DNA from: Anisakis pegreffii
Taxonomy: Eukaryota > Nematoda > Chromadorea > Rhabditida > Anisakidae
Assembly: GCA_035041965.1 (NCBI GenBank)
Contig: JAPYMA010000163.1
Span: 1 to 64,000, forward strand
Direction: 5' to 3'
DNA length: 64,000 nt
Position numbers and translations under genes: made by a program. How positions within the stretch are numbered: position 1 is the first letter of the stretch; each line of letters begins with the position of its first letter. Shown piece after piece: positions 27,201 through 39,400 of the stretch. The notes below the pieces were generated by a model. It was not told where the DNA came from. It saw nothing but the letters and a program-made list of their open reading frames with translations, and ran no database searches.

Positions 27201-27558
27201 TAAAACTAAAGATAACTTCCAAAAAAGGTACTCACATAAAAGTGAATGTTGTAATGGGTCGATAGGATTTGTGACTGCGATCCGACTCGATTGAACGTCC
27301 CCAAAAATCTGTTCGGAATACATCCCATAAGGGACGTTCACCTTGCACAACCGCGTTATTGAGAATCGCTTCTCGATCATCAAAAACAAAATCGCCGTTG
27401 AGATTTGTTGAAAAGCAAATCGTTGAGAGGGCAATCAGCACCAGTAGGTGATGTGACGATGGCGATTCATGCGGTACGATATCGCGTGTTCGTGATCTAG
27501 TACGACATTTGGTGTGATGGTTGGTTTGACGCGGTGAAACCTTGCGTTTCATTCTCAT
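15258..27558 (-). CDS. tmtc4: TMTC4-like ER transmembrane and TPR protein, complete
   Basis: TMTC proteins are multi-pass ER membrane proteins that support O-mannosylation of cadherin domains. Exons: 27558-27236, 19934-19739, 19485-19312, 19183-19055, 18678-18526, 18127-17925, 17677-17437, 17188-17037, 16908-16737, 16515-16382, 15995-15754, 15397-15258. They join in frame to 752 residues; human TMTC4 has about 740. The first membrane segment is near residues 37-52. The luminal loop follows with FVFDDREA (57-64), TDFWG (83-87) and HKSYRP (96-101), then [10 protein letters not shown] (164-173), [19 protein letters not shown] (222-231), FDYSMGCI and [20 protein letters not shown], all TMTC landmarks. 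From about residue 480 to the end there are roughly seven TPR units, such as [16 protein letters not shown] and [20 protein letters not shown]. The start is fixed by an in-frame TGA immediately before the ATG. Exon 4 was found only by family match and phase. Intron 8 begins GCAAGT; exons 10 and 11 have TTTGAG and TTGAAG acceptors. Confidence 0.95.
19935..27235 (-). other. TMTC4 intron 1 (7.3 kb)
   Basis: It is bounded by donor GTGAGT and acceptor AATTTCAG, and the flanking exons join without a gap against the TMTC family, so no exon is missing. Inside is AT-rich sequence with a TA microsatellite (about 24506-24530). The longest frame (minus 23750-23493, 85 codons) has no recognised motif. No nested gene was found. 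Confidence 0.75.
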
Positions 27559-27594
27559 TCAACGCCGACGAGCATTGCTCATATGGGTGCTTGA

Positions 27595-27601
27595 CTGAAA
27601 A
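27595..27601 (-). promoter_or_regulatory. candidate spliced-leader acceptor of TMTC4
   Basis: On the minus strand GATTTTCAG lies 36 bases before the TMTC4 start codon, followed by a leader containing an in-frame stop next to the ATG. It fits a nematode trans-splice acceptor. A cis-spliced non-coding 5' exon further to the right is the alternative. Confidence 0.5.
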
Positions 27602-30600
27602 TCATGAACTCATAAATAGGCGAATGGCCTCGTGAAACGACTCTAAAATAACGACAATTACAAACTTTCTCGCACCAATATCTGCAGAACAATATTGGCA
27701 AACGAAATCTACATTCAGAACTAGCGAATGATCCTGAAAACAATGCACAGTTCGGAATAAGTTCGAATATTTGATCAGATAGCATGCACCCTCTCCCGGA
27801 AACCAGCATGGAAGCATGCTGGTTGACGAGAGTGGAACTTTTAGATGAATTTAGATGAGTTCATCGATACTGTTCTGGGACAACCACAATCCTTGATCAC
27901 ATCCATGCTAATCTGTAATGTTTTGTCAAATATCTCATCAACATCCTCTTTGTTCTATTTGATGATCAATTGCAAGCACATTGTTTACGGCGATCAGCGA
28001 TATCGTTCCGGGTCCAGCATTTCAGGGCAAATTACTTATGAAAAGACATGATCGTAACTACGTGATTCAGAGAGCGTGAATTGAGAAAAGCAAGCGACTA
28101 CCTCGAATTCACCTGGCTGTCATTGAAACGACCAAAATTGCTTCACTGCCAGCTGAACGATTTCAAGTCATTGACAGCCGACATTCAAATGAATGAATTA
28201 ATCAAACAGTGATTCATTTAACATTTGAAAAGGTTATCCACAAGTGATGTGTGGACTGTCGACTATCAAATAAAAAGATGAAGAGTTTGTTGATGGAATA
28301 TTTGACAGAATACTTCAGATTAGGGTGGATATGTGGATTGTTGTTAGGGATAACATCGTTCAGGTTGATGTAATAGTTGGATTAAAGAGAAAAAGCTTCA
28401 TAAAAAGAATGATGTTGATCATCCCATACGACTCCTCTGCTAATTGCATTTTCTAGAGACGGTGGGGTGCGGTGCTTATGTGAAGTGCTACTCGACTAGG
28501 TATATCCGTCCATCCTGCCATCCACATACGCCAGCCACATCAGTGCTCACGATAGTTCGCTCATGTAATTAACTTTGACTCACGACCGCATTCAATCACA
28601 TTCAGTCATATCTTTCACTCACGCTCTCATCTTCACTTTTTCGTTCACAAAACAAAAACAATTTTTCACTGGTGTTCTTACTGTAAAGATTCTGAAACGC
28701 GTAACATTCAGGAGAAAATGACTTATTATCAGTTGGAATTTCGAATGAACGACTGCGACGCAATAAAAACAATCACGATCAAGCGCATTTCCCCAACTTC
28801 AGATCGAGCGAAAGATGACGACTTGACGAGATGGATAATTAGTTGTGTGACTGAGATTGTGCAATCAAACTACACTCGTTGGGGCACATTAAACACAAAG
28901 TGCATCATAACCAAGAGGATGCATCACAGATTGTTTTGAAAATGCGAGATGGTATGCAAAGTATGCAACACAGTTTATGACCAGCCATCCTTGTACATCT
29001 GCGAAAAGCGACAAACCAAGTCGGCTTCACCAACGATACGTATTTTAGTCAATGAGACGTGTCGTTTCTTCTCATTTGATGTGATTGCCAGTAAAGCACT
29101 GAGAGCGTTTCATATTTAAGATGACAATAAATTTTCAATTATTTCCGTATAATTTCATTTGGAGTTTACTGTCGAACAAGCAAACACTTTGAAGAGGATT
29201 GATCTAATGCAACGCTCAACGACTGTGCTTCTCATGGTGCAATTGCATTTTTTTAAAACAAATTTCGCAACGTAAAACCAATATGATTGGATTTTGTTCG
29301 TTTGAGCAATTCAAACTTTCACGTGATATTTATTTATCATTCGCGACATTATTCAAATACACTTTTGACAAATTCCGGATGAACTACAAGCGAGTGATTT
29401 ATGAACAACATAAGCGATCCAATTTCTCTTACGGTCGAGCTAAAACAATTTCTATTCGAATATTTCTCAAACTGCCGGTGCTACGGTGTAATCAGAAACT
29501 TCATGAATATTCGAGGGATGTTTGGTTGAGCATTCATGGTCACATCATCAGCGATATGAATATGAATGATCGAGTCGAATATCAAAGAACTGAACGATCG
29601 TTGCAATAAGAAAAGCGTTCGAAAAAACAAATTCAACGATTCATTACATATTATTTGATCACTGACTTGAACGATTTAATACTTCTCAAAATATCAGTTC
29701 AAATGTGAAAGAGCATATCTGAAATAAAATATGAACAGAACCAGCAGCTGCATGTGTACTCGATCATTCGCTCTCAACGAGTAACAATTGTGCAGGTATG
29801 AACAAGCAGAACGAGCAGCTGAATGTGAATTCATTCGATCTAACAAGTACTAAGTATGCAGGTAATGTGGCGGGTGATTATGTTGAGGAAATACATTTAT
29901 GGCATGCTTATTGCGTGAAGCTTTGCTCAGCGGTGCGCATTTCCGTGCCGAGATTATGCGCTCTTTCCGGTGCTTATTTACAACCTTTTCGATTTGGTTC
30001 ACTCAAATTATTTCAATAAACGATGAAGCATTCGCTATGCACTTGAGTATGCATGCAACATTGACTATAAGCATTAAATGAGTTCATTCGAGCTCTCTTC
30101 ATGCCATCACTACGCTCCTTAATAAGGTTAATTTGATGAACAGAAACTCTCTAAAATATCACATTAAATCGTGTTTCGAATATCAAACATTCACATAACC
30201 AAAACTGAAACCCTCTAAAACTATGAAACTAAAATCGGTCAAAAAAGAAAGACACTGGTAAAAGTGACAGCCCCATACCGACCACTTTCGTTATTACATG
30301 GATTTTCAAAAGCAGTTTTTTTGTGGAAATATTACTGACCAAAGCATGGATACAGGATACAAAACACAATATCCTTCGAATTGAAAAACCTTTAAGTGAA
30401 CATAGAAAAGCGTGCATTCAAAGAGCACAACCAAAAGTGTTGGTCTTGTTGAAGGCGTGGTCAAACGACGACGGACATTTGAGTGGATGTCCTGTAATTG
30501 GTGAATACTGCAGAGTGGTGCGGTATCTCATCGAATTTGTATGCAGTAGTCGCATAATTCATGAGAATTCCGATCGAGAGAGATTCTCTCGGAAGTGAAC

Positions 30601-33128
30601 GTCGAATGCTGAATTTAAAACGAAATGAATATGGAAATATAATATTTCATACATTCAACCAACTATAATTTCAATCTCGCTTTCAAGCAGCTTTATTTAC
30701 ATCAACAGATGGCGATGAATCAATCGTAACATGACTTATTGAAATTTCAAAAGGCTATCAGAATGCGCATCTTCGATGGGCATAGGAAGTATAAGCATGA
30801 ACATTAAGCTGCTAGCTAGATACAGGATTCTTGATTGATTACAAAATTCCCTCTCTCAAGGGTAAACAAGCAACCCTTCTGATTACTGTGACCACTTATA
30901 TTTTCTTGAAATTCATGTTCTTCTTGTGCACTTCTAAGTTGCGGATTGAACTTAAACTCTGATATCAAAACACCGATCGTATCTGCAATAGAGCATATTT
31001 ATGATGCTACAAATCGATTTCGACAAGATTGGTGAGTATATCACGTCATATTCAGTTTAAGGAGTTATAATGGTTTTACGCATCGTATATTAGCCTTTTA
31101 TATTGCCTGAAGTGACACCACAGATCGAACTCATCATCGAAAAAAATAAATGTTGTTGAAAAAAGACACTAATTGCTGCATTCAAACAGTGAATCGTCAA
31201 GTGGAGAAGAGAGCACTCTTAAAATATACATCGAATACTGGTGAATCATTAGCGAGTATCCGATGCTCAAGGGCATGATTAACACTTATTCGTATTAATG
31301 ACTTATTGCTGCCACTTGGATCATAAATCATAATGCTGCCAGCCCCTTGTTCATTTGATATTTTCAGCACCTTGCAGACATGTAATAGCCTTTCCGCTTC
31401 ACGTTTTGCACATACCGATATAGCCATTTATTACGTTCAGAAAATTTTCACAACTGTTTTTAAAACGATATTCTTTTGATATTCCTTTCGATAAATGATA
31501 TTCTTCTTACCCATCCGAAAATATTCAAATGCTCAAGTGCATATAACAGTTATGAATGAGTTTATTCGAGTGAAGGCCAAAGAAACATTGGAGGAATGTA
31601 TGATGTATAGTGAAGTAGTCGCATGAGCAGATACTTGCAAAACAGTGACAATATGTTTATTGAATTGATGCAATTCATTGAAGAGCCCCGGTAATTCATA
31701 AAGATGAGTTCAATGAGGGGCAGAGGAGAGGTAATTGGCTTGAGAATTGAATTGTCGACCTTGTTGTATAGCACGAGGCAGCATTGCCTTCTTCAATGAG
31801 TTACAATTGATATTGTATGAGAAATCAAGCGAACAATACAATGATCATACAATTTGTAGGCAATGATTGATTCCTTCCTATAACACAATAACAATTCAAT
31901 GTTGATCGCATACCATTAATCACTCAAATAAACAACCAACATCCAATTTTCTCAGCTCTACTCCAATTTCTCATCCGCATTCAATTGTTTATTCGCGTTT
32001 AATTACTACGTATTTCAGTGAATCTATCCGTTTCAGTGCCGTATTTCGAATTAGTTCTCTGGCGTAGTCCAATTCACATAAAAATCAAAGCTTACTTAAA
32101 CCAGAGTTAAAATAAGCTCATATCATCACATCACAGGGATAATAATGTTCAGAAGATAATGAAAGTGAGTTCTTATCATTTGATTTCAACTCATGCTGTT
32201 CAAACCTAACGGAGCGCACGGAACAAGCGTGCAAATTGGAAATGGTGCTGGTTAATTTTAAAAATCCAACACCGATCACATTGGTTATTTCTACCACTAC
32301 AATATTATATTACAGCAGTTATACCGAACCCAATCACAATCTTTTCTTCATTTTCTGATGGGCTGGCAGAGAAATATTCGATTGTTGAGTTATCCTAATT
32401 TTTATCTATTATCCCATAATGGCTGAGGTCGATTTTTTTCAATGGCGTACCCAAGGCGATAGAGCGTACGCCACTTCTCAAAGGTAGAAGAAAAAGGAAG
32501 AAGAAGGACAGAGAAGGAAAAAGTGAGGGAAAAGGAGAAATTGAGAAAAAAGAGGAAAAGAGCGGAGAGGGGGAAATGAGCGCAGGAAAATGCACCCAAA
32601 ATACAGCTATCTTTTTGGACTAGACCATTTTACGCCCCTCGCCACTGCTGATTTTCTACAATTCCAAAGGTTGACAGCACTGAACATTGATAAGGAACAA
32701 TTTTTGAATTCTCCGAAATTCTCCTGCTATCGCATCTTCCTTTTTCCATCCTTGCAATGCACTAGTACAAGGAATGTGCAACATGGATTATACCAAAAAT
32801 GTTCTCAAACAGTTGGAATTTTGGATGGACAATTGCAATTCTCATGCAAATTCTCGACCTTCTCATTCGGCTGTCAATCGAGAATACGTTGATTAAGCAT
32901 AATCCACCGCTTTAAATATGTTCATTTGAAATAACTGAATTCAGTTCACTGTTTCCCCACGTAACTGTTGTTGTGTTCGAAGGAGGCGCTTCAGGCTTCA
33001 TTTTATTCAAGAAGCCGTTACCATGCATAGGGAGGCAAACGTTATTCATCCATTTTTTCAGCCAAAATTTAAAATTATTCCGTACCGCAGTTTCTGATAT
33101 ATTGTCCGGGTAAAATGAAAGTTCCGTT
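27602..33128. other. intergenic between TMTC4 and the LTR element
   Basis: AT-rich, with no exon recognised. It contains a 67-bp tandem duplication (separate entry), an 8-bp-arm hairpin TGGCGTAC...GTACGCCA near 32443-32474, and a purine-rich tract near 32480-32590. The TMTC4 promoter is expected near its left end. Confidence 0.45.
29731..29863. repeat. 67-bp diverged tandem duplication
   Basis: Copies 29731-29797 and 29798-29863 both begin ATGAACA, share GAGCAGCTG/ACCAGCAGCTG, TTCATTCG/TCATTCG and end GTGCAGGT/ATGCAGGT. They abut exactly. No coding sense was recognised. Confidence 0.75.
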
Positions 33129-33170
33129 TAAAACGAGCTTCCATGAGATTAAAACGAGCTTCCATGAGAT
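33129..33170. repeat. perfect 21-bp tandem duplication
   Basis: The 21-base unit 33129-33149 is repeated without change at 33150-33170. Its key part is ACGAGCTTCCATGAGAT. The exact identity suggests a recent slip or duplication event. Confidence 0.95.
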
Positions 33171-33378
33171 TCCAATGCAGTATTTCAACAGTTCCCCGAA
33201 AACACGAAAACAGTGACCCTGCCAAAAGCACGATTGTTTGCAACTTGCCAATGAAATATAAAGCCCACATTGCAAGTCTCCTTCAACCGTAAAAACAAAT
33301 ATAAAGCTATTATCATTGTATCAAACGATAAGATGTTGGTTTAATATGATCCTTCAAACTCGTTGCGAAGTTAGGTAT

Positions 33379-33552
33379 TGTGGTATTGCATAAGTGAATT
33401 TGCGTAATGAATTTTGAATAAATTAAGTAAGAATTTGTATAAAATAACCCTATAAATATTCGCACTTTTCGGACATTGTTTGTGAATGTTTATTGGTGGT
33501 ATAGACGGTTTTGTGGAATTGTGGTCGTGTTATCGTGTGCAGGAATATAGCA
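33379..33552 (+). repeat. 5' long terminal repeat
   Basis: A 174-base LTR with TG...CA ends. A TATA-like CCTATAAATA at about 33449 would serve its promoter. Its last 40 bases recur at the right end of the element, which fixes the LTR boundary. Confidence 0.8.
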
Positions 33553-33553
33553 G

Positions 33554-33571
33554 TGGCGACCAGTTCGAAGT
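33554..33571 (+). other. primer-binding site of the LTR element
   Basis: TGGCGACCAGTTCGAAG starts two bases after the LTR's terminal CA. Its complement ends in CCA and contains TTCGAA, as the 3' end of a tRNA would. The tRNA species was not determined. Confidence 0.6.
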
Positions 33572-33583
33572 CGATCCACGCGG

Positions 33584-34093
33584 ATGGACAAGAAGTCGTC
33601 AACGCTGGTAACGCCACTAGGGCTGGGAGCCCTGGTCATACGTGATACTTTATGCAAGGGTAAAATCCCCAGAAGTTATAACCCAGGTTCATCGTGGAGG
33701 ATATGGGAAAGGTTGTTTGAGAAATTTTTGAAATTACGGCAAATAACTGAGGAGGTAGAGAAGAGACTAATACTCCTACAAGAAGTAGCAGAGAATAACT
33801 ATGAAGCATTGGAGGGGGTATTAGAAGGTCAGGTCCCTGAGGACGTAGACTACACCATATTAGTGAGCACACTGCGCAGATGTTACGCGCCCAAGAAGCT
33901 TAAGATGGCGGAGAGGTTTAGGATGATGTCCATCACACAGCGACCAGAGGAGTCCTTAGTAGAGTTTTATACTACGGTACAGCAAGCTGCTGCGACGTGT
34001 GGGTTCGAGATCGTTAACGATGTGAGGGAGATGGTAGAGACAATGGTATTTGTGGGTGGAATTGTGGTCGTGTTATCGTGTGCAGGAATATAA
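33584..34093 (+). pseudogene. truncated gag, fused to LTR remnant
   Basis: The frame begins ATG 13 bases after the primer-binding site and encodes about 155 residues resembling the capsid part of Ty3/gypsy Gag. Landmarks include YEALEGVL near residue 67, LRRCYAPKKLKMAERFR near 98-114 and QRPEESLVEFYTTVQQAA, a pattern typical of retrotransposon Gag. The last dozen codons come from the LTR remnant, so the frame ends by accident at a TAA after the deletion joint. No nucleocapsid zinc knuckle or pol remains. The frame has no internal stop, so it is either recent or, less likely, retained. Confidence 0.8.
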
Positions 34094-34100
34094 CAGGTAT

Positions 34101-36438
34101 CACAATCTCATTGACACATCCGATTGGTTTATGAATCCACTCAGTTATTTAAATGAAGCCGATTCTGCGATGCTAGAGGACTGATTCTATGAAACGACCT
34201 CGAATTAAAGTACCATTTCAAGAAATCATAACAGGAAAGGAAACTTCTGAGAGGTATCCAGAACTATAGGAAACTGTCAAAATTTTCAAAGAATTAATTG
34301 CTTTTGCACTCCCTACACGACTCCTTATGAAGGCACTGACTGTGCAGCTCCTCACTTCTGAGTGAAAAAGGAGCCATCTGTAACCAGTAAAATAGTTAAT
34401 ATTCAAGTAATATGTAGTGGATCGTGTAGTGCAGTGGTCTAAGAATATAGTTTATTGAAGATTATTAATTAGTCAATTACAATTCGAATGATGAGGAGAC
34501 GATAAACGAGGGTTTGAATATAAATTTCAATAATAGTTCAATTCGCCAAGGAAGGTGCCAAGTAGTGGCAATTATATAATTCTCTACCAATATACTCGAT
34601 TAATTAACAACAATTATTCACAAACAACCCAAGGATGTGGGCCAATTCTTGGCACGTAGATTAATTCAAATATTATTCCAATAATATAACTATCACAATT
34701 TCACACGAAATCCAGCAAGGCGCAACCGAAACAGACTTTACTACGATGAGTACAATAATTCGTCTCTCCTCTTTCTTCGATCTTCCCGTTGCTTTTAAGC
34801 ACATCCATTGCCCCATCTTTCTCATGCCCCTGCAAGATGGTATTCGTAGATAAGGTCATCTGCTGATGCTTTTAGCTTTCAGATAATGCCTTTGTTTTGA
34901 CTGTAGGCATGCATTTTTGCTTGGAATGCATCTTTTCATAAACATGCAACAAAGAGAATGCAACAAATATGCAACAAAGATGTTGCTTTTCTCATACATT
35001 TATCTTTTGATCTGATGCTTTTATTGGATATTTTGGGAATTCGAAAAAGGATTCGAAAGGTGCAATGTTTACAAAATGAAGAAGTCTGTTATTACTTTTG
35101 ACTAACATGAAAGCTAAAGCACGATCAGTAATGATACTTTTAGATTTATTTTAGATTTTCCAATCTCGAAAAGACTCTTACAAGGCCACTGAACTGGACG
35201 AGCCTTGCGGATATTCTCGACCCTGCTATGAATAGAGACGGTTGGAGCCTTGCCCTCAGTTCAGGGTAAACAGTTAACCTCATCAACCGAAAACGGATAC
35301 CATACCCAGGGTATCAACCCTCGGCTGGAGGCAAAAATGCCTCATCGAGAACAAAACAAAAACCTCGGTGGGTAGTGTTACAGAGTCTCAGACTCCGCAC
35401 CATCATTTGCAGATGAATCATGAAATAGATTATCCGTAAGTTCGTTTGTTTAAGATTCCTAAAGGTGACATTCGCGCCGCAATTAGTGACCAAATTGATC
35501 AACACGCCAAGCAGAGATCACCTCGCTGAGGTGAGAATATTCACGAAGTGTAGTGACACTTGACGTATATGAGGCGTGATTACGATGTGGTGGAAATCTT
35601 GTTGCGGAAATAGCAGATATACGTTTCGAACGCTTGAAAAGTTATCGGAAACCGTTCTCAGTTCAAAGGTCCTGGGAAACTTTTTTCTGAGATCGCCTCA
35701 CTAAAGTGAAAATATGGAAACTGATTATACAGGATTTTCGGGAAATTTTAGATTCACAGGAATTGGTATAGGACTATCCGGAGAAATTTTTGAAGGAAAG
35801 ATTTTCAGAAATTTTGCTCTGGTAAGTTTTGAAAGTAAGCTTTTCTGGATATTTTAGTTTAGCAAATCCGAAAAGAAAAATCTCGTGGGATTTTAAAATC
35901 GGAAACTGTCAAAAGAATCATTAAGAACTTTTTCGAAAAGTATTTTGCTTGCATTTACTCGAATCCTTCGGCTGTTCGACATTGCCCCAGTCGACGAACT
36001 GTCTGTCCATCGGTGGTTTCTCTCTCCATTGCAAGCACATTCCTTTACGTGTCTATTAAATCTCCTCTGTTTCGAGAGGTGTGAAAGCCGTTGACTCGCA
36101 CTGCTCTCTCTCTCTCTCAGTCTTCATGCTGCTTTGGTACACGCCCATTGTCTCGTTTGACCCACACTGCTCTACTTTACGTTTCTTCGCATATTCTGTT
36201 TACTAAAACGTAGAGAACTTCAATAAAGTTAACAATATAACGAGTAAGATGACATCATCATCGCCAATCCAACCGTATCAGCTGTGAAGATTTCCGTTGT
36301 TTATTGTGTGCACTGTTCGGCAAATTACTTCATCAATTATCTGGTATCGTGATATTAATTTATAAAGGTGTATTACGTTATGCCGTCTTTAGACGACTTT
36401 TTGTAGAAGTGCGGTGATCACCTTACATATATTCTCTG
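34101..36438. other. intergenic upstream of ATF6
   Basis: It holds the GCCA-N5-TGGC repeat (separate entry). A GC-richer patch at 35160-35430, whose minus-strand frame (35505-35314 and beyond) looks like decayed retroelement, was not classified. A CT run lies near 36103-36118. A CCAAT box at about 36266 and an in-frame stop at 36415 precede the ATF6 start. Confidence 0.5.
34557..34653. repeat. two GCCA-N5-TGGC dyads, related to the 13.8 kb repeat
   Basis: GCCAAGTAGTGGC (34557-34569) and GCCAATTCTTGGC (34641-34653) share the dyad form of the repeat at 13820-13963. The second also continues GGCAC-GTA as there. The surroundings (about 34430-34780) may be one degenerate dispersed element, but its ends could not be set. 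Confidence 0.55.
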
Positions 36439-39400
36439 ATGTTTGCATTTTTCTTTGAGGGTAATGAGCAGTTGACAATGAGTTCATCAAAGCAGACCAC
36501 TGATTTCGGAATCAGTTTGGATGCAAATTCATCAGCAATGAGTGACTATAAATGTGAAGAGACATCACTTTTACCAAACGATATATCGGATTGGCTTGAC
36601 AGAAGTCTTTCACAGCCCAATGATCCGGTGAGTGATTTGTTTTGTTTCGTTAGAAGATGCCATTTTGAGTATAACTGGGAGGTGGAAGATATGTAAGGAA
36701 ATAAATGTGTTGGGTCACTTTCAGTTATCATTGTTAATGCGAGATTTGGATTTCGAATTGGCGAGTCAAGATTTACCTCGATGTGAGGCAGATTTAACAT
36801 TTGATAGCAAACTGATGTTTAACGATGGGTCATCGTCAAGTGATTCTCCATTATCGACAGATTCAGGCAATCACTCACCGAAGAGTTTGTCGTCCTCTGA
36901 GGTTAGCTGTCATTGCTATCTAGAAACGAAAGTCTCTATATGATGGCTGAAATCGGTCAAGAAAAAAATCGTCAGTTTTCATTGCTGAGAAAATCGTTCA
37001 GCACTAATGTTCAGTTTAATCCATTTCAAAACTATCACTACTTGTCTCATCCTAAGATCTGAACAAAAACAGAATCCTTCGAAGCCTTTTGAGTTTGAAG
37101 ACGAGTAAGCTTAACGCTAATAGGACATACGATCACTTGGCAAATATGTAAATATTGCATTGGTCGTGAATGAAATGTGATATGTGAAAAAATCTGTATC
37201 TTTCATGTCACCAACTCTTAAAATCACCATTTCTTCTCCCATAGTATGGTTATATTCAACGTTGGCTTCAACACTGTAGCATAATTTAATGGAAAATTCA
37301 GTTCCATTTTAGTTTCTCAATTTGTAAGCTTCGTCAGACTTGCTCAATAAGTTTCAGGCTGTTTGTGATCTTTGGCAAGTGAATCCACTGAATAAGATCG
37401 CTAACGATCATTCGACATCGGAATATGCCTCCTTTAGGTCACATGAATTGAATGTGAAAGGTGATGAATCTATTGTGCCGAATTATGAGGTATTGTCTTT
37501 TCAGTTTTCGTCATTTGCATATGCGACATCAACGATGTTTTGAATCGTTTGAACGCACGTTTTCGCAAAAATATACCTGTTTGTAGGTTGATTTGGCTTC
37601 AATAATTTTTCCATGCTGTGCTTTCGCACCTAAATAGGAATTCACACCAAAAAGTATTTGGTTTTAAATGATCCTGATAAGTTAATTTAAAAAAGATCAA
37701 ATCACTAAAACGTTTGTTTCACCATTATGTTGTGGTCTCCTGCTCTATAAAGTATAATATACAGAGTATGGATGTGACAGAATCATATGGTATCAGATCA
37801 GAGAATGTGAAGCAGATGAGTTTTGCTAATGAAGTTGATGAAACGCTACCGGTGTTGGATTCCGTACCAATTCAAACAGCTTCCGTACATGAATCAGCAT
37901 CAGCGAAACTACGACCACCGACACGTCTTGTTCCTGTGCAGTTACCTATTCAGAAGGCGAGTATTTTATTGTTTCCAGATTATTTTCAGTCTGTACATAT
38001 TTTTCTCATTTTCCACTTTTTTGTAGCAGAGAATTCATAGAAAAATACTCGTTTATATTTCGAAGCAATGTTGAATTGTGTTTTTAATTTGGTATTCAAT
38101 TCCATGTGATATAGTCTCTTTGATTGTTAGCAGGGAAGTGTTTACGAAACTGAAGGTGACGTTGTTTGTCAAATTTTATTTATGTTAAATGAGATGAACT
38201 CAAGACAAGCAATTTTTTATTCAGGTGGTTGCTTCCACATCTCAGGCTAGTTCCGCAACGAATCAACCTGTAATATACATATTACCAGCCTCATCGAATT
38301 CTGTTCCCAGCGAGGTAAGAAGCCATAATGGATGATGCGTTTGTCTGAATATGTATCATTATTTCATTTTTCTTTCCTATCATTAGCATCACCACTGTGG
38401 TTATCCTAATTATTAAGGTTAATGTTTTTCAGCAGATATTTATTTTGAAATAAGACGATCTGGTTCTATCTGCCCAACAAATGCTAATAAACAATATTTC
38501 AGCAGCAGATGCAACCGCCAAATGTGTATACGCAAAATGTTGTAAATAATGTGCAGTTTCTTTCATCAAATAACATCAATCACAATAACGAGTACACGTC
38601 AAATAAACGGTCATTTCCAACCACCACAAATCGCTCGCAACCGTATCCATCAATTCGACCCAAATTACTCATACCAAAACGTGAAACATCTTCACCTCCT
38701 CCATCAGTTCCCATCATCGCCAATCCAATCGTGAGTTCTGTATGCCGTCAAATATTCGGTGTTAATTTCTCATCGATGCTTACAATTTTATTCAACTACG
38801 CGTGAATCTCGTACGAATGTTCATCATCTGTTCACTCACATTTCAGCACATCCAAACCGTGAGTGTGCCAACCATATCGAACGCAGTCATAACACCGATT
38901 GCAACCATTAATGGTGGCTTGCAATTGATCGAATGTCGAACAACGTCTACCAACCCCACAACGACAGTCACTCGCAATATGTCCGTCGAAAGCGGTTTTG
39001 ATGTTCGTTTTATCTCTAGTTATGAGCGTCTTTTAGTTCTGTATAACCGTTTGCGATTCCAAAAATTTTTATGTCCAATTACTAAAATCTTTCAATCAAT
39101 CTCGCAAGATTGCAGCAATTCTCTCGCAAGAAAGAGGATCGTAAAATTCGAAACCGAGCCTCTGCACAACTTTCAAGAATTCGGAAAAGAAACGTGAGTG
39201 TTCTATATCATGTTTCATGTCTGCAATTCTGTTTATTTCGTTAACTTACCAACACTAAGAGCCACTTTTTTTGAGAAGATGTGATCGTATCTGAACGCAG
39301 AATGTTGAGTTATCGTTGATCCTTCATTGGGAAATGAACCGTATTATTCAAGCTCTCGAACTGTTCTGATGTCTAGATCTGTATCGTTTTTTATTGTCTA

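Larger units (their letters stand above)
33374..34100 (+). mobile_element. internally deleted LTR retrotransposon with 5-bp target duplication
   Basis: The element 33379-34095 is bordered by GGTAT on both sides (33374-33378 and 34096-34100). The 5' LTR runs from TGTGGTATTGC to AATATAGCA (33379-33552), starting TG and ending CA. A primer-binding site starting TGGCGACC and part of a gag gene follow. Directly after gag comes a second copy of only the last 40 bases of the LTR (about 34056-34095, one mismatch). Everything between gag and that point, including protease, reverse transcriptase, integrase and most of the 3' LTR, is gone. The gag product resembles Ty3/gypsy-type capsid. The intact target duplication shows insertion of a full element followed by deletion. 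Confidence 0.85.

Noticed and set aside
29283..29609. 108-codon plus-strand frame in the TMTC4-LTR gap
   Set aside because: Composition and residue use look random, with no flanking splice sites in phase and no motif.
35561..35568. CRE-like TGACGTAT upstream of ATF6 as an autoregulatory site
   Set aside because: A single 8-mer about 0.9 kb from the start, without the TGACGTGG or CCAAT-N9-CCACG form expected for ER-stress elements.
36256..36272. 17-base exact match between the region before ATF6 and ATF6 exon 6 (38712-38728)
   Set aside because: Short, with no extended similarity; likely coincidence, though both contain CATCATCGCCAATCC.
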